Source of the DNA: Akebia trifoliata
Lineage: Eukaryota; Streptophyta; Magnoliopsida; Ranunculales; Lardizabalaceae
Reading direction: 5' to 3'
NCBI GenBank assembly: GCA_017979445.1
Contig: JADQWC010000713.1
Location: forward strand, 1 to 64,000
Length of the DNA stretch: 64,000 nt
A program made the position numbers and the translations under genes. Below the pieces are notes generated by a model. That model had not been told where the DNA came from. It searched no databases and saw only the letters and a program-made list of their open reading frames with translations. Shown in pieces: positions 11,610-23,261 of this stretch (position 1 is the stretch's first letter; each line of letters begins with the position of its first letter).

Positions 11610-13025
11610 TTAGTGGAAGCAATGCCTTTTATAAAGAAAAAAGAATACATTGCCTGTAGCTTTGTACCGGCGGAATAAAAAAGAAAAAAAAATTATTCAT
11701 TATCTTAACCAAGAGAAAAAGAAAAAGGAAAAGAAAAGTAAAAAAAGAAAGGACTGCGGAATAAAGAATACAGAATTGATGTTAAAAAAATAAAAAGAAT
11801 CATGATAATCTGATTACCCTGTGATAAACTCAATTGACTACCCTGACATGACTAACTCAGAAATCATAGATCGGCGCTCCTTGAAATACACAGTTGCTTT
11901 TTCCCATTAAAAAAGTGTATCTCGAGAGAACTGTGTATTCTAAGGATCGCAGATCTACAATTCTCAAACTTATAACGTTAGGCAGTCGACTGAGTATGCC
12001 ATGTGGGGTAGGCAGATTATCACAACTCAAATAAAAATAAAGAGGAAAGATGGCACAACGCTTCTATTAAGGATTGTGGTAGTGACTTCCACTCTTAAGA
12101 CACATGGACTCTTTTTAGTTTTGATAATATTATAATGATGATGAGGGCATTGAGATCATTTTTCATTAATTTATAAGAAAAGATCAAAGTCAAGGGGTCT
12201 TGTCATTAATCTCAAAACATAAGGAAGTAGCACAATTTTTTACAAAAGCTTAAGCGGCATGCATGGAAATAGATAAGGGACACGTGTAATTAGAAAGGGA
12301 AACAGTGCCTTTTATTAAAAGAAAAAGGAATACATTGCTTGTAACCTTGTACTAACAGAAGAAAAAAATAATTCATTATCCTAAATAAGAAAAAGAAAAA
12401 GAAAAAAAAAACAAAAATAAAAGCAAAAGCAAAAGTAAAAGTAAAAGCAAAAAGAGAAAGGAACTGCAGAATAAAGAATACAGATTTGATGTTAGAAAAA
12501 TAAAAAGAGTGGTGATAATTTGGCAACCCTAACGTGACAAGTTTAGGAACCATAGATCTCTACTCTTTAGGATACACAGCTGCACTTCCCCATAAAAAGT
12601 GTATTTCAAAGGAATCATGTATCCCAAAGAGATCTACATTTCTCGAATTTATAATGTCAGGTAGTCGATTGAGTATGCCACATGGGGTAGTTAGATTATC
12701 ACAACTCAAATAAAAATAAAGAGAAATGATAGTACAACACTCCTGTTATAGAGTGTGGTTGTGACTCCCACTCTTTAAAGACACATGGACTCTTTTTAGT
12801 TTTGATGCTATTATGATGATGACGAGGGCATTGAGATAATTTTTCAATGGTGATGATGGTGTCATTGAGATCAGTTTTCATTAGTTTATAAGCAAAGACC
12901 AAAGTCAAGGTGTCATGTCATTAATCTCAAAACATAAGGAGGTACCTCAATTTTTTACTAAAGCTTAAGCAGCATGCATGGAAACATGCATAGAAAAGGG
13001 GCACGTGTAATCAGGAAGGGAAAAG
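11610..13025. repeat. Diverged tandem duplication, two units of about 700 bp
   Basis: Unit 1 (about 11610-12308) and unit 2 (about 12300-13025) run head to tail. Shared landmarks in the same order are 'GCCTTTTATAAAG/GCCTTTTATTAAAAG', an A-rich stretch, 'GAATACAGA.TTGATGTTA', 'AGTCGA.TGAGTATGCCA', 'ACACATGGACTCTTTTTAG' and 'GCATGCATGGAAA'. Many substitutions and small indels indicate an old event. No coding potential is seen in either copy. Confidence 0.75.
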
Positions 13026-13033
13026 TAATGGTC

Positions 13034-13642
13034 AGTGGCTCTAGGATTTAAAGTTGCAACTCGGGTGGGTTGTGTCAAGTAGGTAATCAACCTGAACTCA
13101 ACCCAAGCTCGACAAACACCAAATCACACTCGTGCCCAACCCGACCTTAAGAATGAAATGCTCAACCCTAACGCAACCCAAGTTGGGTTGTTCGGTTAGT
13201 TCATTCTTCATTAATACTATATAATTTAGTAATAATAAAGGCTTATATAAAGATAAGTGGAATATAAAAAATCTCAAATTTTACGAAGTAATTATTTAAA
13301 GTTGTAATATAGTCATTGTATGATTTATTTAATGAAAACAATCACGCATTAGTTTTGATATATAGATTAACAAAATATGAATTGTGAATGTGAACACAAA
13401 AAAATAAAAATATAAAAATATAAAAATATAAGAAATATTTTTAAATTATAATCATATTAAGTTATGATTTGGACATATTGGGTTGCCCAAACTAACCCGG
13501 TTAGAGTCGGGCATTTTCTTTTGTTGTCCAAACCTGAGTCGACCGAACTCAAACTAATTAACTATGCCCAAACTTGACCCAAGGTCACGTTCAACCAAAT
13601 GGGTTTAGGTATGACCCACCCAAGTTTTAACCCTACCAGCAT
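13034..13642. mobile_element. Possible decayed DNA transposon with GGGTGGGT-containing ends
   Basis: The left end (CTCGGGTGGGTTG at about 13057) and the right end (reverse complement CTTGGGTGGGTC at about 13622) form an imperfect terminal inverted repeat. Both sides continue with repeated CAACCC/GGGTTG words around an AT-rich core. Similar GGGTTGGG-rich ends occur in non-autonomous hAT-like elements, but no 8-bp target duplication was found. Confidence 0.35.
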
Positions 13643-14452
13643 TCCTCAAAAAGAAAAATTGTGCTAACATGTTGACTCAACGGCATGATGTCGCCCTAGA
13701 ATAAAGATAACCTGAACCCATAATATAACATAGAAAGAGGAACGTACATCATCACATGCAGTACCCTTTATTTATAGAATTTGACATATACTTTACATAT
13801 AATGTTAAGGGTGTTTCAATCATAACAGAAGGGACCAACTAGTTGCACATCACCTAGTACTGATTGCAATCCAACTTAAAAGTAGCTTATTCCGAATTTT
13901 CCATTTTTTTCTTGTTTTATTTTTTTAAATTTTCATCACATCCCTATTTATTATTTTTGGGAAGGAATTTTATTGTGATGCTAAAGATAAAGAACCCATC
14001 GTTAGTTGGAGCTCTTGCAAAATTTACACCAAACCTATCATTAATAGGAAATCAGTCCTTTTATATCATGAAGTTTTGAAAATTGAATTTAGAGTTTATG
14101 AAGCTTTGTTGTAGTGATTCCTCTTTGATTTTCATGGAAAAGATTAGTAGTGCAACTTTTTATTTTCAGAGTGCAATCATAACGATGGGCAAGTATTTCT
14201 CAATGTGATGGATAAGGCTAGCAATAATTAGGTTTTTACTTGATATCTGATCTATTTCAATTTGAAAATATCGGGTTTGGTTCAAAACTTTCGATTTTCA
14301 TATCAGGTTCAGATTGAAATTATAAATCCAACAAATATTTGGATTGGGTTCAGATCAACCCCACTCCAATCCCAATTTAGTTATAAATTTTTTATGTATC
14401 CTAACACAATAGGTCACTTGGCTTGTTTGTTAGGAATTGTGGCTTGTCTCTT
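13643..14452. other. Non-coding sequence before element A
   Basis: No gene is supported. From about 14220 to 14457 the sequence continues, after element A, at 33083, so the two parts are one ancestral stretch split by the insertion. Confidence 0.4.
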
Positions 14453-14457
14453 ACTTG
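14453..14457. repeat. Target-site duplication of element A, left copy (ACTTG)
   Basis: ACTTG directly precedes the TG of the left LTR and recurs directly after the CA of the right LTR at 33078-33082. Five bases is the size made by gypsy integrases. Confidence 0.9.
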
Positions 14458-15982
14458 TGTAGACATCTCATTTTTGCATTCGCCTTATTAATTAATTCGT
14501 CAATCCGATCGCGACGATTCTCAATAATGGATGATTATTCTAATGCTTTATTTATTACTAGATATGTTTTAGAAATTTAGATGAGGTATCTCAAACTAAC
14601 AAAACTGTAGAAACTATGCTACGCTAGGAAAATATAACCCCAAAAAACATAGAAATCATCATCTTCTAGACAAAAAGAAGTTTTACGATAAAAATCACTA
14701 AAAATGATCAAATTACCAAAATACCCCTAACATCAGAACATCATTAAAGTCTCCTTACGCTTAAGAAAACTCATTCGAACACATAAAACAATAAAATCAA
14801 ATCAAATAAATCATTTCGCCAATTTTTACCAAATTTGACAAAATTATGAAAATGCCCCTCATAAGTGATGACAATCACTTCATGCCAAAAAATTTATAAA
14901 TGACACAAACCAATAATCCCATTGAATCCCTTACGAAAAATTGAATCCAAAACATCATGGAACATCAAAAATTGACTTGAAACGCAAAGTTATCTTCAGG
15001 GGCAAAATAGTAATTTTTTAATTTTTAAAATTTTTAATTTCGAAATTAATAAATAAAATATTAATTAACATAAAGTAAAATCTTAATAAAATTAATTTAA
15101 AAATCTAAATCAAGTCAATCTCATAAGACTTAAGTCAAAACCCTAATTGAAACTCTAATCTAAATAAATCAAGTCAATCTCATAAGACTAAAGTCAATAC
15201 CCTAATTAAAACCCTAATCTAAAGAAATCAAGTCAATAACATAAAACTAAAGTCAAACCCTAATTGAAATTCTAATCTAAAAAGATCAAGTCAATCTCAT
15301 AAGACTAAAGTCAAAATCCTAAAAGAAACCTAATCAAACCTTAATTCTCCCAAAAAACTCTATAAATAGAGAGTCTCCACAACCTAATTTCGCAGGTCAA
15401 AGAAAATCCTAGAAAAAATAGGCCAAAAAGTCTCCCTAACCTTCTCAAAATCTTGATTTTGAAGTCCTAACCCCTTATCTATCATCCAAACCCTAGTTTT
15501 TGTTCACAAAATCTCAAAAATCCTTCACAAAACACCCATAAATCCATCAAAAAAATTAGAAAACATTCAGATCTAAAGAGGTACACTTCATTTTGGAGAT
15601 CTGAACTGGATCTAGTGATAAAAATAAAGTGAGGAGTATCTTACGATGAACCATTCTACCAGTTCTAAGGGAACAAATCGTTGCAATCCTATAGGTATAT
15701 TTTATTTTTATCTTTTTTGTTTTATTTATTTATTTTAGATTTTTTTTGCAATGTAATCTTCTTGGAAAATAGTAGAGACCGGCGTTTGCCGAGCGGGATT
15801 GGTGCCTAACACCTTCCAACCCCGTAACGTGATCCCCAGACCTAGTTTCTTTTTGTAAATTAGTTATTTTTATCCATCTTGAGTCAATGCTCGATTCCTA
15901 GATCATAATAACTAGGTGACGATTCCCAAACCTCGAAAATCAAAAGCAAATCCGCACATCCTGCGGATTGAGGGCGCTTTCA
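14458..15982 (+). repeat. 5' LTR of element A (1525 bp)
   Basis: It starts TGTAGACATCTC and ends GGGCGCTTTCA. It carries the landmarks shared by all four copies: 'AATGCTTTATTTATTA', repeated 'AAGTCAAAACCCTAAT' words, a 'CTCTATAAATAGAGAG' TATA-type region at about 15358-15373, and 'CCTAACACCTTCCAACCCCGTAAC' near the 3' end. The CTATAAATAG motif is a plausible promoter TATA box about 600 bp before the LTR end. Confidence 0.9.
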
Positions 15983-15983
15983 G

Positions 15984-16001
15984 TGGCGACTCCATTGGGG
16001 A
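15984..16001 (+). other. Primer-binding site of element A
   Basis: TGGCGACTCCATTGGGGA begins one base after the 5' LTR. The leading TGG pairs with a tRNA CCA end. Tat/Ogre-lineage elements are known to prime from a tRNA-Arg with a similar PBS; that assignment is from family knowledge, not a match computed here. Confidence 0.8.
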
Positions 16002-17794
16002 TTATTAAAAATCAAACTTGAAAAGCCCAAAGTATGGGAAGCATTGTCAGAACAACCTAGTTTTTTATTTTATTTTTAGTTTTTTATTTTATTTTTAGTT
16101 TTTTTTTTATTTTTAGTTTTTTTTTTATTATTCTTTTTTGCTCGATTATTGATTGATGGTTTGAATTGTGAATATTTTATTTTGCCACATTTTTCTATGA
16201 TTCAATGTAGGGTCACTCAAAATGACCCTATGTAATACAGGATTTCAAGAAGGTAATGATATGAAATAATGATTGTAAACCCTTTTTTTTTTGTCTACTT
16301 TATTTTATATTTTTGGATTGTTGTATATCTTCTCTTGGCATTATTTGAATTAATTTTAGGTATGTTATTTTAGAGTATCACTTTTATGATTCAATCTAGG
16401 GTCATTTTGGGATGACTCTAAACAATGAAATATTCAAATTGACATATGAATTGAGGACGGAATGATAGTGGTTGGGATGAAGAGTCATAGACTTTTAAAA
16501 GAAAATATTTTTTGAATGAAACTTTTTTTAGTACGTTAATATGCATAGGTAATAAGTTGTGAAAATAAATTATTTGTGAATGATGTGCTAAGAAATTAAA
16601 AAAAAATTACTTTTTTTAATCTTGTTCGTGACGAGTAGAGGATTTCAAGAAAAAAAATCAATAAAAAAAATCATAAAAACATATTTTTTTAAGTGGTGTG
16701 CCATTAGTAGAAAATATTTTTTACTGTTTCTATCTTCTTCTCCAATGGAAGAAAGACGAAAGACAACAAGAAAGGGACGCCCTCCCTCTCTCTTTTCGTC
16801 TCTCTCTCTCTCCTTCATCTTCCTCCCTCTCTAGCCGTCTCTTTCACGTTGCCTATTATGCTTCAAGATCAAAAACCCAATTCATTCTAGCTGTGATCTT
16901 CATTCCGAGATCTGAAAATATGGTAGTGTAATATTTAATTCAGAATCTCATATTCTTTTTCTTCAATATAACGATTTTTTTTCTCTCACTAAAAGTTAGA
17001 AAATCGTTGGATTTGGTGTTCTATTTGGTCACTATTGTAGTTTTCTTTGATGAAATGATGTTTAATATAAATTATGTGGTTTGTTGGAGAAATGGAGGTT
17101 TGGAGATTTGGAGAGGAAATTGGGTTTTTAATTCTATCTAACATTTGTTGAGAAGAAGGGATGCAAGTTTTGATACTGTATAGGATTGGTAATCGCTTAT
17201 GTGATGTCTTATTGGTTTAAATCAAAGAAATAAGTCTACCAAGAGGTTGATCCGTTCAGCACCTCCAGTGCAAGATGAAGAGGTTTTTTTTTTTTTTGGC
17301 TGTAATTTTTATTTTGCTATTTGCTATTACTAACAGCATAATAGCACTGAAATAAATATTAAAAAAAGGATTTGCTGTAAGTGTTGTTTGTTGGCAGCAA
17401 TAAGAAAAAAAAATGTTTAAGATGATGTCATATCTTATTTGTATTGTTGTGCTGGGAGCAAGAGATGTAGAAAAGAAAAGACTTTAGCACCCCAAGTGGC
17501 AGTATTTCGTCCATTTGTGATGCCAATAGAACAGTTAGGGGCATAAAAAATGTGTTACTTGGCGAAATCAAGACGTTTTGTGCTCACGTTTCAGTAGATA
17601 AAATGACAATTAAACCCCCACTTCGTTATTAAATTACGAATTATACGGCCAATGTGTGTAAGATTATATTGAGACTAGTGGTTCAAGTTATCTTGATTAT
17701 TCTATGTCAAGATACCACGTATGTGCCAAACATTCCAATCGAAAGTAAAGTTTGAAATGTCAACTTCAGTTAATTTTTTTCCTTTTTATTTGCA
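16002..17794. other. Internal region of element A, decayed, non-coding
   Basis: The leader/gag position of the element, with no recognisable gag. Two short near-copies, 'GATTCAATGTAGGGTCA' at about 16200 and 'GATTCAATCTAGGGTCA' at about 16388, mark a local duplication. T-homopolymers and a CTCTCT tract (about 16786-16812) are the other features. Confidence 0.4.
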
Positions 17795-17821
17795 ATATAT
17801 ATATATATATATATATATATA
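17795..17821. repeat. (TA)n microsatellite at the left edge of the Mutator-like element
   Basis: An alternating AT tract abuts the GGG terminus of the element at 17822. The matching tract at the right edge is 25044-25063. The target duplication lies inside these tracts and cannot be sized. Confidence 0.85.
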
Positions 17822-18417
17822 GGGAGGCGTTCGGCGCAAAACATTTTGACAAACATTTTGGCAAACATTTGTAAGCCGTCAGATTTAACGCAAATGAACG
17901 GATCAGATTCAATTTCTTCGATTTAACGCATAACTTATCCATTTTCAATTAATTACAGCGCCATCCTTCTAATTTTGATTATTTAGTGTTACCTCCCTCT
18001 CTCATTAAACAAAAAAAACAGAGAGTGAGACTCTCTCCCTCTCTCTCGACAGAACTCTCCCTCTCGACAGAACTCGACGGAGAGTGAGACTCTCATTCTC
18101 TCTCTCGAATGATCTCTCTCTCTCTCTCAAACCCTCTCGCTCTCGACAGATTACGATAGATTACGATAGAACTCTCCTCTTTCAAACCGATCGAACGAAA
18201 TAAGGTTAACTGAATCCTTTCTCCTCTGTCGAACCCTTTCTCATTCTCACTCTCGAGTCTCGACAGAACCTCACTCTCTCACTCTCGCTCTCGCTCGACC
18301 TCTCTCATTCTCGCAAACCCTCTCTCTCGCGAACTCTCTCGGTTTGATCTCGCTCTCGTTCTCACTCTCTCATCATCGCTCGCACGAACGACGAAGACTC
18401 CATCTCCCTCGCAGACA
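17822..18417 (+). repeat. Left terminal inverted repeat of the Mutator-like element
   Basis: The first 230 bp match the right end nearly base for base, including GCGCCATCCTTCTAATTTTG and TTAGTGTTACCTCCCTCTCTC. The inner 350 bp are CT-rich (CTCTCTC, CTCTCGACAG) and align only with gaps, ending at 'CTCCATCTCCCTC'. The CT-rich part resembles plant 5' UTRs and may hold transcription starts. Confidence 0.85.
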
Positions 18418-19093
18418 GGTACTCTCTCTCTCTCTCTCTCTCTGTTTAAGCTTTATCTCCTTGGATTAATTTGAGTTTCGATTTGGTGAAGACAAAAAAT
18501 CCGAAATTATTTAGGGCTTTTTTATTCTGATTTGAGAATATTTCATCTGTGAAATATTTCATATAAAAAATTATAAGGATTTGTTGTTGTGTTTCTTGAT
18601 TTTAATCTCGTGAGCAGGGCTAGTATAAAAAATTCCGGCTTTTTTATTCTTCACTTGGTAAAGTAACAATAGACTGTGAACCTGATTGAATAACAATTTA
18701 GGTATTAATTTGAGTTTCTGTTCTTTGATTTGAGAACATTTCATCTGTGAAATATTTCACATAAAAAATTCTGATTAGTTGTTGTGTTTCTTGATTTTAA
18801 TCTCGTGAGCAAGTAAAATTTTTTAAGTTCTCTATTGGTCCCAAGTAACCAACCAACAATATCACAAACCCACAAACATAAATTTGAATTTAGTTTATCT
18901 ACTGTTATTTACGCATGTTTATTTTAATTACACTTCTCAAGATCAGGCAATAAAATTAAGCTAATTTACTATTGTGATTTTCAATTAGTGTATACAATTC
19001 TTGCTTGGCATGACTAGATGACTTGTTTCAAATATAGCTCATTCTTTGGAAAACTGAGCAACTATAGCTCATTTTGATTAGGTCTCAACTTTA
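18418..19093. other. Left interior of the Mutator-like element
   Basis: No coding region is supported. An 85-bp direct duplication is present: about 18532-18617 and 18727-18811 share 'TTTCATCTGTGAAATATTTCA' and 'GTTTCTTGATTTTAATCTCGTGAGCA'. A (CT)n tract opens the stretch, directly after a GT that could be a splice donor. Confidence 0.45.
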
Positions 19094-19316
19094 GAAAGCT
19101 TGCTTTGTGGCCCAAACTTTTTTCATTTTCCAACTACTTTGAGTTTATCGAGTATTTGGCTGAATGGGGTTTAGTGCACACTGAATGGTTTAGTTTATCG
19201 AGTTTATAATTCTTCTTACAGACTGCTTTGAAGTTATTAGTGGGAGAGGATCAAGATTTGATACACGTAATTCTCATTCTCCTTCGCAGCCATGAAGAAT
19301 ATATTTCTGAAGGAGT
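19094..19316 (+). repeat. Direct repeat, copy 1
   Basis: About 220 bp beginning 'GAAAGCTTGCTTTGTGGCCC' recur at 20122-20342 with only a few substitutions. Both copies run through 'GTGGGAGAGGATCAAGATTTG' to 'GAA(T/A)ATATTTCTGAAG'. The high identity makes it younger than most of the element. Confidence 0.85.
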
Positions 19317-19421
19317 ATTTGGCTGCCAAGGAATTATTAATATCAATGGGATCAATAATATGTTTGTCCTTGGGACTTGTATTTGGAATTCATATCCACG
19401 GAAGGAGGAGTGAAGTATTTG

Positions 19422-19622
19422 ATGTCTAGTTCTCCTACTCTTGCAGCAAATACAAGGATGAGCAGCAAAAGAAGAAGAGAGAACAACAGAGAGAAAAGTG
19501 CTGGTTTCCCTTTGATATTTTTGGTATATGCAATTGCACTTGTTTGGGTGTTTAAGTTTTATCTGTGCCATGAGCATGGCTTATATGTGCTTTCGGTTAT
19601 GCAGCCAATCGTGTGGATATAA
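19422..19622 (+). CDS. Short unknown frame with a hydrophobic segment, inside the Mutator-like element
   Basis: A 66-codon frame from the second in-frame ATG, reading MSSSPTLAANTRMSS, a basic stretch SKRRRENNREK, then a hydrophobic segment around FPLIFLVYAIALVWVF. I do not recognise the family. It lies between the two 220-bp direct repeats and could be a captured exon or a chance frame. No splice structure is convincing. Confidence 0.25.
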   Translation: MSSSPTLAANTRMSSKRRRENNREKSAGFPLIFLVYAIALVWVFKFYLCHEHGLYVLSVMQPIVWI

Positions 19623-20121
19623 AGGAGCTCAAAATGGGGTATTATTCTGTTCCTGTACCATTTTCCTAGATATCCTAACTTTATCTTTGGCTTTGGTTTT
19701 CAGACTCAAGTTTAAATCTTAAATGTCATATTATATTTTGGAAAAGCTCGAGCACCTCCTTTAATAATATTATTTTAAATTGGGAAGAACATTACTAAGT
19801 GACATGAGTACTTGAATAAGGTGTTATTTGACATGGAATGGGTAGCTAAAGGACATGCATGTTTATGCTTGTTCAAGCAAGTATGAGCAATGTGATTCTC
19901 TTGAATAAAAGTTACACTTCAACTGACTTCATCCGTTGCACTTCAACTCACTTCATCTGTCACTGGCCAATACCATTATGACCGACTTTTCACCCGTTAG
20001 TATTTTCATTCTTTACATCTACACTAGATCAGTCATTGTATACCTTGTCCATGGCATGATTATCTTTAAAACAGATATGTGTTAGATATCTAAATCTGAC
20101 CTGATCCATTTCATATGTGTT

Positions 20122-20342
20122 GGAAAGCTTGCTTTGTGGCCCAAACTTTTTTCATTTTCCAACTACTTTGAGTTTATCAAGTATTTGGCTGAATGGGGTT
20201 TAGTGTACACTGAATGGTTTAGTTTATCGAGTTTATAACTCTTCTTACAGACTGCTTTGAAGTTATTAGTGGGAGAGGATCAAGATTTGATACACGTAAT
20301 TCCCATTCTCCTTGGCTGCCATGAAGAAAATATTTCTGAAGC
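20122..20342 (+). repeat. Direct repeat, copy 2
   Basis: Second copy of the 19094-19316 repeat. It is followed by a smaller internal duplication: 'AAAGCACCCAAGAAAC' at about 20350 and again at about 20400. Confidence 0.85.
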
Positions 20343-20559
20343 AGGAATCAAAGCACCCAAGAAACCTCGGAGATGCTCTCAAAGTTAATAAAGCAGGAAC
20401 CAAAGCACCCAAGAAACTTCGACTCAGGATCGGACAAAGGTAAAATTTTAAGAAAACATGCTCAATTCAATCTAAGTTACTATTATACATCAATTTTGTA
20501 CCTTTCATGGAAATCGAACTTCATAGTATCGAACCTTGATTTAATTGTTTCATGGTTAA

Positions 20560-20732
20560 TCATCGATAGGTTCCATCTGTTGAAACTTGGGGTTGGAGCT
20601 TTTCTCTTCTTTTGCGCTTGCTATGACGTTGCATTTGGGAAGAACCATTACTTCATATACCTTTACCTACAAGTCATGGCATTCTTCATCGTGGGGTTTG
20701 GTTACGTTGGCACCTTCGTCCTCAGCTCTTAG
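20560..20732 (+). pseudogene. Captured exon of an unrecognised membrane protein
   Basis: The frame ends KLGVGAFLFFCACYDVAFGK, then a second hydrophobic stretch VMAFFIVGFGYVGTFVLSS and a TAG stop. Two membrane-spanning segments separated by a short polar loop look like a real protein C-terminus rather than chance. The upstream frame contains low-complexity sequence, and an intron boundary near 20440 (AAAGG|TAAAAT) is possible. I cannot assign the family. Confidence 0.4.
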
Positions 20733-21661
20733 CAAGACCCGTGTCTGTGGTGGTATCTCTCTCTTCGACAACGTATATTAATGATATTTTAGAAACATTT
20801 ATGCCGAGGGGACGCACTCATCTCGTGCCTCAAAGAATTCTGTGAATACTCGAGAACTCAAGAAGATACACAAACTTAAGAAAGAACACATCATATAGAA
20901 GCAAAGAAAGAAGCATGCATAAGCAGCATATGGGTTTTGACCCCCAAGTGGATGTGACATCTTTGAATGGATTGCTTGTAATTGTTGGATTTGTAGTTTA
21001 GTTTTTTTTTTTTTTTCTTTTTTCAATCCCTTTTGTTGGGTTTTGTTTTGGAGGGATTCAATAAGCTGAAATTGTCTTTCCTTCCCTTTACACTCTGTAC
21101 ACATTAAAGTAAATGGAAAATGAAGTTCACTGCAAAGTTGTTGATTTGCCTTGACAATGTATTAATTAGAAAGCTATTATGGAGATCTTTCCAATGCTAT
21201 CTTTTCTTAACTATTTCTATCATTATATATGCATATTTCATTTTAAGTTGCAATTTTGCATTTCTTAACATGCAGTTCCATTTATATAACTTCAAGAGCA
21301 TCATGCATGCCCTCGGGTGGTTTATGTGTGGTATGCGTTTGTATCTAGTTTTGGCAAAGGCATGGGTATAATGAAAGCACTGCATATCGATATATGCAAC
21401 ACTTCACAACCTTTAGAGAGATGATTTTGGATTCAAGAACTCAAAAAAAAAATTGATAGATTGAATTCATAGGTTCATTTTGAACATTTTTATTTGATTC
21501 AGTAGGTACCTAAAAAAACATTACAAAAATGATTCAATATACAAAAAGAGTTGCCTGTACATACAATATGTCTCATTTACAATTCTTGTTCAATACATAA
21601 GGCATGTTTTACTCCTGTAATGGCCAAAAGAACACAAGACTTCACACAATTGCAAACATTT

Positions 21662-22008
21662 GATCTGGATGACATGTACCACACTCCTGTTCTAATATCC
21701 CCCTTGTTTCTTCAAACAACTCAACAGCCTCATCAATCTTGTACACTTGTACACAAGCCAATCCCATCTGATTCAATATAACCCCAAAGAATGTTGATTT
21801 CCTCTCTCCACTAGCTCTAAGCGTTGCTACAGCACTCTCAAAAGAGCTCCGAGCCTCTCCATATCGTCCAACCATGTAAAACATCACACCCATCTGTGCT
21901 TCTATCCTTGCAATCGTGCTTCGCTGCCCCAGTATGTCTTCCAACAATTTCATCGCCTTTTGTAAGAGCTTCAATGCTTCCTTGGGCTCATTCACAGATT
22001 CGTAGATG
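21662..22008 (-). pseudogene. Captured fragment of a kinesin-light-chain-related (KLCR/CMU) TPR protein
   Basis: The minus strand reads NEPKEALKLLQKAMKLLEDI, then ARIEAQMGVMFYMVGRYGEA, then GVILNQMGLACVQVYKIDEA and ELFEETRGILEQECG, ending at HPD. These are consecutive TPR helices in the arrangement of plant kinesin-light-chain-related proteins, which link microtubules and cellulose synthase tracks. Only about 115 residues are present. The sequence diverges right after HPD and just before NEPKE, so it is a partial copy without a start. The frame is intact, suggesting recent capture or limited decay. Confidence 0.8.
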
Positions 22009-22568
22009 ACGCAAAAAAAAGGGTGGGTTAAGTAGAAATCCTAACCACGTAAGAGGCCAAGATTAAAGCATTTTGTTTCATCCTCTCTAGTAATACAAAG
22101 CATGTTAAAGTGTGGGATATCTTTTACTTTGGGGCCAGTCTGATTGGACAGATGGAAAATGTAATACATCGAATTGTATTTTTAACCACAAAATGGAGGT
22201 GCTTAACATACTCCAGTTTGAAACAACCAAATTAGCTTTAAGAGCTGTATCTACAGCTTCTTGGCCCTTTGCAAAAACGACCTAACAATGCAAAAAAACC
22301 AGTAATTAGAAGGGTATATAGCATATTGACAAAGCAAAAAATCATGTAAACTTATGGGAAGAGAGACTAAATTTGAAAAATAAAATAGGAATAAAATAAA
22401 AAAAACAAACTCATCATGGAAAAGCTAATTAATGTCAACTACATTAGATTAATGAAATTTGTTTATATATATGTTCACTCAATTGGTCTCTTTATACAAG
22501 TCTTGTTTGGGAAAAAATGTGGAGAAAAAAAAAATAGTATTTGTAAAGGAATTGAGAGAGAAACATAC
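22009..22568. other. Spacer between captured fragments
   Basis: Mostly AT-rich. On the minus strand near 22270-22210 a short frame reads AKGQEAVDTALKANLVV, which could be another exon scrap of unknown origin. Confidence 0.3.
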
Positions 22569-22633
22569 CTCACCATACAAGACATTAGGTTGAGGATGAG
22601 CTTTAATGAAGTAATCAGTCCCCCATTTAACAG
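22569..22633 (-). pseudogene. GH9 endoglucanase exon fragment, copy 1
   Basis: The minus strand reads [21 protein letters not shown] (written here from the first shared codon), a conserved block of plant GH9 (cellulase-type) endo-beta-1,4-glucanases. A GAG|GTATGT splice donor follows exactly where this family has an intron. Only the 3' 65 bp of the exon are present; sequence upstream of 22633 is unrelated. Confidence 0.75.
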
Positions 22634-22857
22634 TCCAAGAACATTGTAGGCTCCACCTCTTAACAAGTCCATGTTGCTAATAAAGAACTAAAGAAAATTC
22701 TGTAAGCAAATAAAAACAGGACCGTCATCATCTAGAAAAGCATTGTACAACAGATTGCTCTATTATGTTAATGAGGTTATCCAATCTCCTAAATTTTACA
22801 AGACTGACATGATCCAATCTTAAACCTCAGCCTCAAATGTTTGTGAGAGAAACCTAC

Positions 22858-23070
22858 CTCACATACAAGACATTAGGTTGAAGATGAGCTTTAATGAGGT
22901 AATCAGTCCCCCATTTAACAGCTTCCATGCAATTACTCAGCTCACCACTTGCAGCCATTTGTTTTCTAAACTCAACTATACTCCATGATATCATGGTTAT
23001 AGTGAAGGCCATGGGTAGTCCAAACTTCACATTGTCCCCTGCATCATGGTATCCTCCCCACTAAATCCAC
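22858..23070 (-). pseudogene. GH9 endoglucanase exon, copy 2, nearly complete
   Basis: A 213-bp exon with an AG acceptor just outside 23070 and a GAG|GTAGGT donor at 22857. It reads VDLVGG then [37 protein letters not shown] and [13 protein letters not shown]. The DAGD motif holds catalytic-site aspartates of GH9 enzymes. An extra G near 23055 shifts the frame, and a missing G just before the donor shifts it back, so it cannot encode the enzyme. In the last 65 bp it is a diverged duplicate of copy 1. Confidence 0.85.
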
Positions 23071-23261
23071 CTAAATCACAAACAATCAAAATAATTCAGA
23101 TCCCCTTAAGGAACAAATTTAAATAAAAAACAAATGAGAAATAAAAATAACTCAAGAACTGAGAAATAAACAAAGAAATAAGGGATCTTTGAAACTTCTC
23201 CATTACTAATCCAACTCAAGAATAGAGGAATAAACAAAGAAAAACATTTTATCTTCCTTCT

